From NCBI GenBank assembly GCA_021272165.1, contig JAJSLK010000004.1, positions 1 to 51,949 on the forward strand: DNA of 51,949 nt. Reading direction: 5' to 3'. A program made the position numbers and the translations under genes. Every line of letters begins with the position of its first letter. Position 1 is the first letter of the stretch. The stretch comes from Methylacidiphilales bacterium (GTDB lineage: Bacteria; Verrucomicrobiota; Verrucomicrobiia; Methylacidiphilales; UBA1321). The notes beneath the pieces are model-generated. The model was not told the origin of the DNA, did not search any database, and was given only the letters and a program-made list of their open reading frames with translations. This document shows, one piece after another, positions 25,572 to 34,342 of this stretch.

Positions 25572-26054
25572 TCACGGTCTCGTCCGCCAGAGCTCTTCGC
25601 CGGGATGGATTTCGACGTCGGGGATGGCCATGTCGAACCACTCGAGCGCCCGCCAGTGGGTAAGGTAAAAGTCGTCGCTGTCGATGTAATTGAGCGGAAT
25701 GATCCGCAGCTTGTTTTGCGGCGTGCGCATGACCTTGTACCGGTAGCGGCGCTCGTGGAAATAGCCGCGATGCTCATCGGGATCGACGCGCTTGAAAGTA
25801 TAGACCTCCATAATCATCCGCGCCGGATCGAACTGGGTGAACATCTGGCCCGGCTTGATGTGCAGGCCGTCCGGCGTCTTGGTTGCCTCGGGACAATAGA
25901 AGCCGTCCTGCGGAATGAGCGTGATGCCGCCGTCCTCGAGATAATAAGCGCGGCAGAAATCGTAGGCTTTCAACTCGGGCCAGAGCGTCGTGGCGCTTCC
26001 TGTGGCCGGAGGAAGCAAAAATCCCAGCAGTAAAATAAAAGCGATTTTTCTCAT
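25572..26054 (-). CDS. small secreted protein of unknown function
   Basis: Not a family I recognise. A clear Sec signal peptide (RKIAFILLLGFLLPPATGSA, cleavage near residue 21) precedes about 140 residues rich in Tyr, Asp and Arg (AYYLEDGGITLIPQDGFY, YFHERRYRYKVMRTPQ). It has two Cys residues, in DFCRAYY and GFYCPEA. It starts 15 bases after pyrF on the same strand and is probably co-transcribed with it. Convergent with nagA. Confidence 0.68.
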   Translation of the reverse strand: MRKIAFILLLGFLLPPATGSATTLWPELKAYDFCRAYYLEDGGITLIPQDGFYCPEATKTPDGLHIKPGQMFTQFDPARMIMEVYTFKRVDPDEHRGYFHERRYRYKVMRTPQNKLRIIPLNYIDSDDFYLTHWRALEWFDMAIPDVEIHPGEELWRTRP

Positions 26055-26069
26055 CGAATTGTGAGGTGA

Positions 26070-26756
26070 TTACAGCCCGCACTCGGCGATTAACGCCTGC
26101 GTCGCCGCGACCGGATCAGGCGCTTTTGTGATCGGCCTTCCGATCACGAGATGGTTCGCGCCCCGCTTCAACGCCTCGGCGGCGGACAGCGTCCGCTTCT
26201 GGTCCTGCTGACCGTCGTTCGCCGAGCGCACGCCCGGCGTCACCAGCTTGACCCGCTCCTGGATTTGCTGCCGGATCAGCTCGATTTCATGCGGCGAGCA
26301 AACCAGGCCGTTGACCCCGGCAAGGACCGACAGCCGCGTCAGCCGTACCACCTGCTCGGCCGCGGTTCGGTCGAAGCCGATCTGCCGCAATGCCCCGTCG
26401 TCGAGGCTTGTCAGCACGGTCACCGCCAGAATTTCCGTCCGGCTTCCTTTTACCGCGGCCTGCGCGGCTTGCAGCATCTCGAGCCCGCCGCTGGCGTGGA
26501 CGGTGACATAACGCACATCGAGCGCCGCGGCGGCCGAAACCGCGTTCGCCACGGTCTGCGGAATGTCGTGCCATTTCTGGTCGAGGAAAATGTCGACGCC
26601 CTCCGCCCGGATCGCCTTGACGATGGCGGGCCCCTCGCGCGTAAAGAGCAGATTGCCGATTTTGAAAAGCTTCAGATGGGGCTTGAGCAGCCGGACCAGC
26701 GCCAGGGCCTCGTCGGCCCGATCCACATCGAGGGCAAGAATCAGTTTGTCGGTCAT
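26070..26756 (-). CDS. pyrF: orotidine 5'-phosphate decarboxylase
   Basis: Last step of UMP synthesis. TIM-barrel motifs: KLILALDVDRADEALALV, LFKIGNLLF (catalytic Lys), VDIFLDQKWHDIPQTV with the Asp-Lys-Asp catalytic set, VTVHASGG and LVTPGVR...VIGRPITKA (phosphate binding). ATG 26756 gives 228 residues; the upstream frame to 26810 overlaps the ispE start region and is not needed. The pyrF and ispE starts lie 25 bases apart and diverge, leaving little room for separate promoters. Confidence 0.95.
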   Translation of the reverse strand: MTDKLILALDVDRADEALALVRLLKPHLKLFKIGNLLFTREGPAIVKAIRAEGVDIFLDQKWHDIPQTVANAVSAAAALDVRYVTVHASGGLEMLQAAQAAVKGSRTEILAVTVLTSLDDGALRQIGFDRTAAEQVVRLTRLSVLAGVNGLVCSPHEIELIRQQIQERVKLVTPGVRSANDGQQDQKRTLSAAEALKRGANHLVIGRPITKAPDPVAATQALIAECGL

Positions 26757-26781
26757 CGTCGGAACGGTATTACTGGAACCA

Positions 26782-27630
26782 GTGAAACAGTTCGCTCCGG
26801 CCAAAATCAATCTCTATCTCCACATCCTCGGACGCCGTCCCGATGGCTTTCACGAGCTCGAAACGCTCATGGCGCCGATTTCCCTCGGCGACACGCTCGA
26901 CATCGACCTCATCGCCTCGGGCATCGAATTCACCTGCTCCGATCCCACGCTCTCCGATGCGAAGGACAATCTCGCTGCCCGCGCCGCGCGTCTCTTCCTC
27001 GACGAATTTAAGCTCGCCACCGGCGTTCGCATCCACCTTGAGAAATGTGTGCCTGCCGGTGCGGGCCTCGGCGGCGGCAGCAGCGACGCCGCGGCAGTTC
27101 TTCTCGCGCTGCGGCAGCTCACCCAAACCGATTGCCCCGACGCCAAGCTGGCCGAACTCGCCGCGCGGCTCGGCAGCGACATCCCCTTCTTCATCTACCG
27201 CGCCGCCGCCATCTGCCGTGGCCGGGGCGAGATTATCGAGCCGGTCGCGCTCCGCGAAAACTTTCAGGGCCTTCTCGTCCATCCCGGCTTCGGCGTGCCC
27301 ACCCCCTGGGCCTACAAGACCTACGCGCAAAATCCGCGGGCAGGGGAGACTGGCCGCACGCTCGGTGGCGTCACTCTCCGCAACGACCTCGAGCCGCCGG
27401 CCTTCTCGAAATTCCCGTGGCTTCCCGCCGTCAAGGCCTGGTTCCGCGCCCAGCCCGAAGTCCTCGATGCGCTCATGAGCGGTAGCGGCAGCTCCGTTTT
27501 TGCCCTTACCCACACGCAGGAGGAAATCGGTCCTCTGCGCGAACGCTTTCTCGCCGAGCATGGCGCCACGCTTTTTTCGATGCCCTTTGCCGCTTTTGTC
27601 ATCCCGAGCGAAGTCGAGGGATCAGTTTAG
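26782..27630 (+). CDS. ispE: 4-diphosphocytidyl-2-C-methyl-D-erythritol kinase
   Basis: Fourth step of the MEP isoprenoid pathway. GHMP-kinase motifs: FAPAKINLYLHILGRRPDGFHEL at the N terminus (motif 1), PAGAGLGGGSSDAAAVL (ATP loop, motif 2), and ALMSGSGSSVFAL (motif 3). GTG 26782 gives 282 residues, the family length. The final residues (FVIPSEVEGSV) are encoded by the dispersed repeat at 27598-27625, so the natural C terminus has been replaced or extended by repeat sequence. The upstream open frame is pyrF antisense. Confidence 0.94.
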   Translation: MKQFAPAKINLYLHILGRRPDGFHELETLMAPISLGDTLDIDLIASGIEFTCSDPTLSDAKDNLAARAARLFLDEFKLATGVRIHLEKCVPAGAGLGGGSSDAAAVLLALRQLTQTDCPDAKLAELAARLGSDIPFFIYRAAAICRGRGEIIEPVALRENFQGLLVHPGFGVPTPWAYKTYAQNPRAGETGRTLGGVTLRNDLEPPAFSKFPWLPAVKAWFRAQPEVLDALMSGSGSSVFALTHTQEEIGPLRERFLAEHGATLFSMPFAAFVIPSEVEGSV

Positions 27631-27695
27631 TCAGGGATGAGCCTGAGTCACTGACCTGATCCCTCGACAAGCTCGGGATGACGGACTGTTTAAAT
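27598..27695. repeat. dispersed repeat, inverted pair (copies 2 and 3)
   Basis: 27598-27625 (GTCATCCCGAGCGAAGTCGA...) and 27656-27695 are inverted copies and would form a long hairpin just at and after the ispE stop, which could also act as a terminator. Copy 3 is nearly identical to 7914-7951, and its flank as far as about 27723 resembles the flank of copy 4 at 39473. Confidence 0.8.
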
Positions 27696-27734
27696 CAAAC
27701 ATCTACTTTTTTTGCGTAAAACCATCGGCATCGC

Positions 27735-27908
27735 CTAGAATTCGGAGCAATTGAAAATGATCCGATAGGTGCAGCGGGGGCTGCGGCAGACGACCTTGCA
27801 CTTTTCCTGGATCAGCGTGGCGCCGCAGACGGGACAATGCTGGTCGGTGCGCTCGCCGGGTTGTTGCGGGACTTCCTCGGGCGCGGCGGGTTTGTCGTCG
27901 TGGGTCAT
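27735..27908 (-). CDS. 57-residue zinc-ribbon protein
   Basis: Small protein not long enough for usual gene finding. From ATG 27908 it reads a Pro/Glu-rich start, then QHCPVCGATLIQEKCK, VVCRSPRCTYRI and FNCSEF. Cys residues at 25, 28, 37, 41, 46 and 54 include a CxxC and a second pair spaced C-x4-C, a plausible zinc-binding set. It begins 16 bases after the second RND gene on the same strand, so it is likely the last gene of the efflux operon. Function unknown; the link to efflux is positional only. Confidence 0.65.
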   Translation of the reverse strand: MTHDDKPAAPEEVPQQPGERTDQHCPVCGATLIQEKCKVVCRSPRCTYRIIFNCSEF

Positions 27909-27923
27909 GGCTTGATAAGAGTC

Positions 27924-30900
27924 CTAATGCACCAGCTCCGGCTCCTCGATTTCGAGCGCATCAGCGGCGTCAAGTTCCTGCCGGACTTTCTGCGATTTAT
28001 CCTCCTCCGGCGCAAGAATATCGTAGAGGCAGGGGACGACGATCAAGGAAAAGAGGGTCGACACGCAGACGCCGCCGATGATGACAACGGCCATGGAGAC
28101 GCGGACTTCCGCCCCCGGGCCGATGCCGAGGGCGGGAATAATCGAGGCGGCGACGGTGGCGGCGGAGGTCATGGTGATGGGCCGCAGGCGGATCGGGCCG
28201 CCTTCGAGGATGGCCTCGCGCCGGGAGCGGCCGAAATCGCGGCGCTGCTTGTTGAAGAATTCCACGAGGAGGATCGAATTCTTCAGGGTGATGCCCATGA
28301 GGACGATGATGCCGATGAAGCTGTAGAGGTTGAGCGAATTGTGGGTGAGCAGAAGCGAGAGAAAGGCGCCGGTGAGTGAAAAGGGGATGGCGATCATGAC
28401 CGGGATGGGATGGATGAAGCTGTTGAACTGGACGGCGAGGACCATGTAGGAGATGAGCAGGCCCATGACGAGCATGAAGATGAAGCTGACGAAGGCGTCG
28501 ATGACGTCCTTGGAAGCGCCGACTTCGCTGAGGTTGTAGCCATCGGGCAGGATTTCCTTTGCCGTCTGCCGCGCATAGGCCATGACCTTGTCGAGCGACT
28601 GGCCGGTCGCGACGTTGGCATAGACGTTGATCGCCCGCTCGCGCATTTCACGGGTGATGGTGAGCAGGTTTTTCTCCTCGGTGACCCTGGTTACGGAGGA
28701 GAGGGGAATCAGCTCGCCATAGCCGGTGCGGATGAGGAGTTTGTCGATATCCGCCGTGGTCTGCCATTGCTCCGGGATGAGGCGCAGGCGGACATCGTAG
28801 CGGCGGATGCCGTTGGTGAAATAGCCCTGGCGCACGCCGCCGATGGCCGCGTTGATGGTGTCGGCGATGTCCTGGACGCTGACGCCGCTGGCGGCGGCTT
28901 TGTCCCGGTCGGGCTCGACGTGGACCTCGGTGACGCCGTCGCGGAAGTCGGTGTCGATGTCGGTCATCATCTTGCTGGCGGCGAAGCGTTTGGTCATTTC
29001 GTCGACCTTTTCCTTCAGGACGGCGTAGTCGCCGCCGCGGATGCTGAGTTCCAGGCTGGTGCCGCGCTTGGCGCCGCCGAAATTGCCGGAGGGGTTGATG
29101 AGGAAGGCGGTGAAATCCTTGGGGATTTTCTTTTTGATTTCGTCGCGGATGGAATCCATGACCTGTTGCTGGCTTTCGCTTCGTTCACTGCGCGGTTTGA
29201 GGGAGATGAACGAGATGCCCTTGTTGGTTTCGCCGCCGCCGAAGCCGCCGACGCTGACGAAATAGTGGACGACGGAGGGTTCGTTTTTGAGGATCTGCTC
29301 CAGCTCGGCGGCCTTGCTGCTGGTGAAGGCAAGGGATGATCCGACGGGGGTCTGGTAGTTGATGATGAAGACGCCGATGTCCTGGATGGGGAGGAATTCC
29401 TTGTTGATGAACGCGACGGAACCCAGCGAGAGGACGAAGAGCCCGAGCGCGCCGCAAAGGATTTTCCAGCGGTGTCCAAGACTGAAGGCGAGGACGCGGC
29501 GATAGGCACGGGAAAAGGCGGAGAAGACGCGGTTGACGAAATTGGCGAAGCGCGATTCGTCCTCCCTGGCGGTCATGAATTGCGAGCAGCGCATCGGGGT
29601 GAGGGTGATGGCCTCGAGGAGCGAGAGGCCAACGGCGGTCGAGATGGTCATGCCAAACTGGAACAGGAAAACGCCGATCATGCCGTTGACGAGCAGGACG
29701 GGAATGAAGACCGCGATGACGGAGACGGTGGCGGCGGTGGCGGCGAAGGTGATTTCGCGCGCGCCGTCGAGGGAGGCCTGCCGGGCGGTTTTGCCCATGT
29801 GGAAATGGCGGACGATGTTTTCGAGGACCATGATGGCGTCGTCGACGACGATGCCGATGGCGAGTGACATGCCGAGGAGGGTGAAGAAATTGATCGTGAA
29901 CCCGAGGAGGTCCATGACGATGAAAGTGCCGAGGGCGGAGGTGGGGATCGACAGGAGCACGTTGAAGGTCGAGGACCACGAGCCGAGGAAGGCCCAGCAG
30001 ACCAGGCCGGTGACGATGACGGAGAGGAGGACGGTGAGCTCGGTTTCATTGATCGCGTCCGAGGTGAAGCGGGTGCCGTCGAAGTTGACGTCGATGTGGA
30101 GGTCAGGCGCGTTGACGGCCAGTTCCTTGTTGATCTGATCGACGAAGGCCCGGACGGCTTGGCCGACCTTGACGTCGTTTTCGCCATGCTGTTTCTGGAT
30201 GCCGACGCCGAGGGTGATCTTGCCGTCGCTGCGCGCCATGCTGCGGGTGTCGGAAAGGGCGTCCTCGATGGTGGCGACGTCGCGCAGCCGGATATTGGAA
30301 TGGTAGATTGGCGCGCCGCCGCGCCGGGTGATGAGGAGGTCGCCCATCTGCTCCGGCGTGAGGGCCTCGCCCATGGTGCGGACGTTGAGCTGCTCCTGGC
30401 CGTTTTCGAGATAACCCGAGGCCGATTCGCTGTTCTCGAGTTTGAGGGTGTCGCGAATATCGAGGATGGTGAGCTGGTTCGCGGCGAGCTTGTTGTTGTC
30501 GACCCAGACGCGCAGGTTGCGGTCGGACCAGCCGCCGAGGATCAGGTTGCCGACGCCGGGGATGACGCGGAAGCGGTCGCGGAGATTCAGGTCGACATAG
30601 GTGAGGACGTCCTTGAAGGAGCGCTTGGTCGAGGTGACGGCCAGCCACATGATCGGGTTATCGTCGGTGTTGATCTTCTGGATGGTGGGTGGGTTGACGT
30701 CGCTGGGGAGCTTGACCGAGCGGAGCTTGGAGTTGGTTTCCTGGAGGGCGGCGTCGATGTCCTTGGTGGTGTAGAAGGTGAGTTTAATGTTGGCTGTGCC
30801 CTGACGCATGTTCGACTCGATGTCCTGGATGCCCTGGACCGAGATGACCGCCTGCTCGATGGGGTTGACGATCTCGGTCTCCATGACTTCTGGCGCCGCG

Positions 30901-31058
30901 CTGGCCCAATCGGCCGAGATGGTGAGGACCGGCTGGGTGGCCTCGGGAAGCTGGCTGACGCCGAGCCGGAAAAAGCAGATCGCGCCGAAGAACATCAGCG
31001 CCGACATCAGCATCCAGGCAAAAACGGGACGCCGGATCGAGAGATCGGAGAGGGTCAT
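27924..31058 (-). CDS. RND-family efflux pump permease (second of a pair)
   Basis: Inner-membrane proton-driven pump of the AcrB/HAE1 kind. It starts LSDLSIRRPVFAWMLM, has a large periplasmic loop after the first span, GIVVDDAIMVLENI with the two Asp of the proton relay (residues about 404-405), a second periplasmic loop, and a C-terminal LYSFIGIIVLMGITLKNSILLVE followed by RLRPITMTSAATVAA. 1044 residues is family-typical. It starts 2 bases after the first RND gene stop. Two different RND genes side by side recall MdtB/MdtC heteromers. Substrate unknown. No frameshift seen. Confidence 0.95.
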   Translation of the reverse strand: MTLSDLSIRRPVFAWMLMSALMFFGAICFFRLGVSQLPEATQPVLTISADWASAAPEVMETEIVNPIEQAVISVQGIQDIESNMRQGTANIKLTFYTTKDIDAALQETNSKLRSVKLPSDVNPPTIQKINTDDNPIMWLAVTSTKRSFKDVLTYVDLNLRDRFRVIPGVGNLILGGWSDRNLRVWVDNNKLAANQLTILDIRDTLKLENSESASGYLENGQEQLNVRTMGEALTPEQMGDLLITRRGGAPIYHSNIRLRDVATIEDALSDTRSMARSDGKITLGVGIQKQHGENDVKVGQAVRAFVDQINKELAVNAPDLHIDVNFDGTRFTSDAINETELTVLLSVIVTGLVCWAFLGSWSSTFNVLLSIPTSALGTFIVMDLLGFTINFFTLLGMSLAIGIVVDDAIMVLENIVRHFHMGKTARQASLDGAREITFAATAATVSVIAVFIPVLLVNGMIGVFLFQFGMTISTAVGLSLLEAITLTPMRCSQFMTAREDESRFANFVNRVFSAFSRAYRRVLAFSLGHRWKILCGALGLFVLSLGSVAFINKEFLPIQDIGVFIINYQTPVGSSLAFTSSKAAELEQILKNEPSVVHYFVSVGGFGGGETNKGISFISLKPRSERSESQQQVMDSIRDEIKKKIPKDFTAFLINPSGNFGGAKRGTSLELSIRGGDYAVLKEKVDEMTKRFAASKMMTDIDTDFRDGVTEVHVEPDRDKAAASGVSVQDIADTINAAIGGVRQGYFTNGIRRYDVRLRLIPEQWQTTADIDKLLIRTGYGELIPLSSVTRVTEEKNLLTITREMRERAINVYANVATGQSLDKVMAYARQTAKEILPDGYNLSEVGASKDVIDAFVSFIFMLVMGLLISYMVLAVQFNSFIHPIPVMIAIPFSLTGAFLSLLLTHNSLNLYSFIGIIVLMGITLKNSILLVEFFNKQRRDFGRSRREAILEGGPIRLRPITMTSAATVAASIIPALGIGPGAEVRVSMAVVIIGGVCVSTLFSLIVVPCLYDILAPEEDKSQKVRQELDAADALEIEEPELVH

Positions 31059-31060
31059 GG

Positions 31061-34000
31061 CTATTTCGTCGAGGTGGCGGCTTGGGACGCGGCCCGCTGG
31101 TCGAGTTCGTGCCCCGGACGCATTTCGGGCCGGATCGATTCAGCGTAAAGCTCGGCTTCGGGATGCGATTTGCTTTCGAAGCGGACCATGAGGCTGTAGG
31201 CGCAGGGAACGACCAGCAGGGTGAAGATGGTCGAGACGAGCACGCCGCCGATGACGGTGATGGCCATCGGAATCCGGCTCTCAGCGCCGGGGCCGAGGGC
31301 GAGCGCGGGAGGGATCGCCGCGGCCAGGGTGGCGAGGGAGGTCATCAGGATCGGGCGTAGGCGAACCGGGCCGGCATAGAGGATCGCATCACGGACGGAG
31401 AAGCCGTCGAGGATCCGTTTCTGGTTGGTGAACTCGACGAGCAGGATCGAATTTTTCTTCACGATGCCCATCAGCAGGACGAGGCCGATGAGGCTGTAGA
31501 GATTGATCGTCTGGCCGGTGAGCAGGAGCGCAAAGAAAGCGCCGCTGACGCTGAAGGGAAGCGAGAGAAGGACGCAGAGCGGATGGATGAAGCTGTTGAA
31601 CTGCGACGCCAGGACCATGTAGGAGACGATGATACCGAGCCAGAGGGCAAAGAAGAGGCTGGCAAAGGTTTCGCGGAAGGTCTGGGCGCCGCCGCCGAGG
31701 AAAACGCGATAGCCGACAGGCAGCACCTGCTTCGCGATTGATTCGGCTTGGTCGAGCGCGGCGGATTGGGACCGGCCCGGCGCGATGTTGGCGTAGATGG
31801 AAATGGAACGTTCGCGCAGCCGCCGCGAGATGGTCTGGTAGGTGCTGACCGTCTTGGTGTCGATCACGCTGGCAATCGGGATCAGCTCGCCATAATCGGT
31901 GCGGACGTCGAGCTGGAGAATGTCGGCGGGCTGGACGCGCTCGCCCCCCTCCAGGCGCAGGCGCACGTCGTAGCGGCGGTCGGCGTTGGTGTACTTTCCC
32001 TGCACCGTGCCGCCGATGGCCGCCTCGACGGTGGAAGCGATGGCGTCGACGGTGATGCCTGACTGGGTCGCCAGCGCACGGTTGGGATAGATGCGAACCT
32101 CGGGCATTCCGGTGCGGAAATCGGTGTCGATATCGCGGAAATCGCCGGTCTTCTTCATGGCGTCGATGATCTGCCGCGATTTCTCCTCCAGCACGGCGTA
32201 GTCGGGGCCGCGCAGGTCGAGCTCGATGGGGAAGCCGCGCCCGGCGACGAAATCGTGCGAGGCGAGGTCCTGCGGCGCGACGGTCAGGTCGGGGATTTTG
32301 CCGAGCTCGACGCGAAGCTGGTCCATGAGCGTGAACTGGCCGAGATGTCTTTGCGATTTAGGTTTCAGCGTGACGTAGATCAGCGCGCTGTTGACCTGGC
32401 CGTCGGTGATGGCGCCGTCGGCCGCGCCGGTGTCAGAGGTGAACCCACCGATGGTGGAGAAGAAGTGGTCGATTTCGGGATGCTGGTTCAGCATCTTTTC
32501 GGCCTCGACCAGCTTTCCTTCGGTGTAGGAGAGCGAGGAATGAACGGGCGTCTGCACCCGGATCAGAAAGGCACTTTGGTCCTGTCCCGGGAGAAATTCC
32601 TTCGGCAACAAATAAGCCAGGCCGAGCGAGAGGACGAAGATCGCCGTGGAGATGAGGATGACCGGCCAGCGGTGGTCGAGGCAGATGGCGAGGATCTGAC
32701 GATAAGCCTGCCCGATGCGGTCGAACTGCGTCGCGGCCCATTTCGCGTAGCCGCTGCGGGTGTTGCCCATGAACTGGGAACAGCGCATGGGCGTGACGGT
32801 GATGGCCTCGACAAGCGAGAGAAGGACGGCGGCGGAAATCGTGATGCCGAACTGGAAGAAAAAGCGGCCGATGACGCCGCTCATGAAGGCGACAGGCAGG
32901 AAGATCGCGACCACGGCGATGGTGGCGGCGAGCGCGGCGAAGGTGATTTCGCGCGCGCCATCGCGGGCGGCGAGGACCCTGCTTTTGCCCATCTCACGAT
33001 GGCGAATGATGTTTTCCAGCACCATGATGGCGTCGTCGACGACGATGCCGATGGCGAGGGAGAGCCCCAGCAGCGTGAAGAAATTGAGCGTGAAACCCAT
33101 GAAATAGAGCACCATGAACGTGCCCATGACCGAGGTGGGAATGGAGAGGAGAACGTTGAAGGTCGAGCTCCACGAGCCGAGGAAAAGGAAGCAGACAAGG
33201 CTGGTGATGGCGGCCGAGAGCACGAGGGTGAATTCGGTTTCGTGGATGGCGTCCTGGATGAAGACGCTGCTGTCGTAGTTGACGTCGATTTTGACGTCGG
33301 GCGGCAGGATTTTGCGCAGCTCCTCGAGCCGGTCCTTCACCGCCTTCGCCACGGCGACCGAATTGGCGCCGTGCTGCTTCTTGATGCCGATGCCAATGCC
33401 GGGCTTGCCGTTGACCACGGCGATGTGCCGGATGTCATCGAGGCCGTCTTCGACCCGGGCCACATCCTTGATGCGGATGTTGGAATTGTAGATAGCCTCG
33501 CCGCCGCGCTTTTTGATCTGAATGTTGCCGACCTCCTCCGGCGTGATGCCTTCGCCCATGGTACGGACGTTGAATTCGTTGGAGGCATTTTCGAGGTAAC
33601 CGGCGGCTTCCTCGACCTGCTCGTTTTCGAGCGCGGTCTTGACGTCGAGGATGGTGAGTTGGAGCGGCTTGAGTTTGTTGTTGTCGACCCAGACGCGGAG
33701 GTTGCGGGGCTGGAAGCCGGCGAGGGTGACTTCGCCGACGCCGGGGAGAATCTTGAGCTGGTCGATGACTTTCAGCTCGAGGAATTCCGTCAGCGCGTGG
33801 AGATCGCGCGAGGTCGACGAGGCGGCGAGAAGGACGATCGGCTGGTCCTCGGGATTGGTCTTGACGATGGTGGGCGTGTCAGCGCCGAGGGGAAGTCCGA
33901 CGCTGCTGAGCTTGGACTGGACCTCGGTGAGGGCGGCGTCGACGTCGCGGCCAATTTCGAATTCGAGCGTGATGGAGGCTTGGCCCTGCTGGATTTGCGA

Positions 34001-34303
34001 GGTGACGTCGCGGACGCCCTGCGCGGAAATCACCTGCTCCTCGATCTTGTCGACGACCTCGGTTTCCATGACCTCCGGCGCGGCGCCGCTCCAGGTGGCA
34101 TTGATGGTGAGGACGGGAAAATCGACGTCGGGCTGCTCGCTGACGCCGAGCCGGGACAATCCAACCGCGCCGAAAATAATCAGTGCCGCCATGATCATCC
34201 AGGCGAAGACCGGACGCCGGATAGAAAGGTCCGCCAGCGAGGCCATGGAAGTGACCCGGCGTAGGATCGGAAGACGGGACGAGGGGGGAGGGGTGGGGTC
34301 CAT
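31061..34303 (-). CDS. RND-family efflux pump permease (first of a pair)
   Basis: AcrB/HAE1-type pump, 1080 residues from ATG 34303. Its membrane core starts ADLSIRRPVFAWMIMAALII; homologues usually start near here, so the in-frame ATG 34246 (MASLAD) may be the true start. Key features: VVDDAIMVLENIIRH with two Asp, FFTLLGLSLAIGI, and the late YSLIGLVLLMGIVKKNSILLVE and RLRPILMTSLATLAAAIPPA. It is clearly paralogous to the downstream pump along its whole length. It follows the TetR-TolC gene by 39 bases. No adaptor (HlyD/MFP) gene is in the operon. Confidence 0.95.
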   Translation of the reverse strand: MDPTPPPSSRLPILRRVTSMASLADLSIRRPVFAWMIMAALIIFGAVGLSRLGVSEQPDVDFPVLTINATWSGAAPEVMETEVVDKIEEQVISAQGVRDVTSQIQQGQASITLEFEIGRDVDAALTEVQSKLSSVGLPLGADTPTIVKTNPEDQPIVLLAASSTSRDLHALTEFLELKVIDQLKILPGVGEVTLAGFQPRNLRVWVDNNKLKPLQLTILDVKTALENEQVEEAAGYLENASNEFNVRTMGEGITPEEVGNIQIKKRGGEAIYNSNIRIKDVARVEDGLDDIRHIAVVNGKPGIGIGIKKQHGANSVAVAKAVKDRLEELRKILPPDVKIDVNYDSSVFIQDAIHETEFTLVLSAAITSLVCFLFLGSWSSTFNVLLSIPTSVMGTFMVLYFMGFTLNFFTLLGLSLAIGIVVDDAIMVLENIIRHREMGKSRVLAARDGAREITFAALAATIAVVAIFLPVAFMSGVIGRFFFQFGITISAAVLLSLVEAITVTPMRCSQFMGNTRSGYAKWAATQFDRIGQAYRQILAICLDHRWPVILISTAIFVLSLGLAYLLPKEFLPGQDQSAFLIRVQTPVHSSLSYTEGKLVEAEKMLNQHPEIDHFFSTIGGFTSDTGAADGAITDGQVNSALIYVTLKPKSQRHLGQFTLMDQLRVELGKIPDLTVAPQDLASHDFVAGRGFPIELDLRGPDYAVLEEKSRQIIDAMKKTGDFRDIDTDFRTGMPEVRIYPNRALATQSGITVDAIASTVEAAIGGTVQGKYTNADRRYDVRLRLEGGERVQPADILQLDVRTDYGELIPIASVIDTKTVSTYQTISRRLRERSISIYANIAPGRSQSAALDQAESIAKQVLPVGYRVFLGGGAQTFRETFASLFFALWLGIIVSYMVLASQFNSFIHPLCVLLSLPFSVSGAFFALLLTGQTINLYSLIGLVLLMGIVKKNSILLVEFTNQKRILDGFSVRDAILYAGPVRLRPILMTSLATLAAAIPPALALGPGAESRIPMAITVIGGVLVSTIFTLLVVPCAYSLMVRFESKSHPEAELYAESIRPEMRPGHELDQRAASQAATSTK

Positions 34304-34342
34304 GCGTGGAAACTATCGCCGTGGCTACTTTTGCAATGAGTT

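Noticed and set aside
28410..31148. Several long + strand frames inside the second RND gene
   Set aside because: Antisense shadows; the minus-strand frame is a full RND protein with all family motifs.
32255..34264. A 669-codon open frame on the + strand inside the first RND gene
   Set aside because: It is the antisense of a clearly conserved pump. In GC-rich DNA the reverse complement stays open, and its product is a low-complexity Glu/Asp/Val/Gly string.
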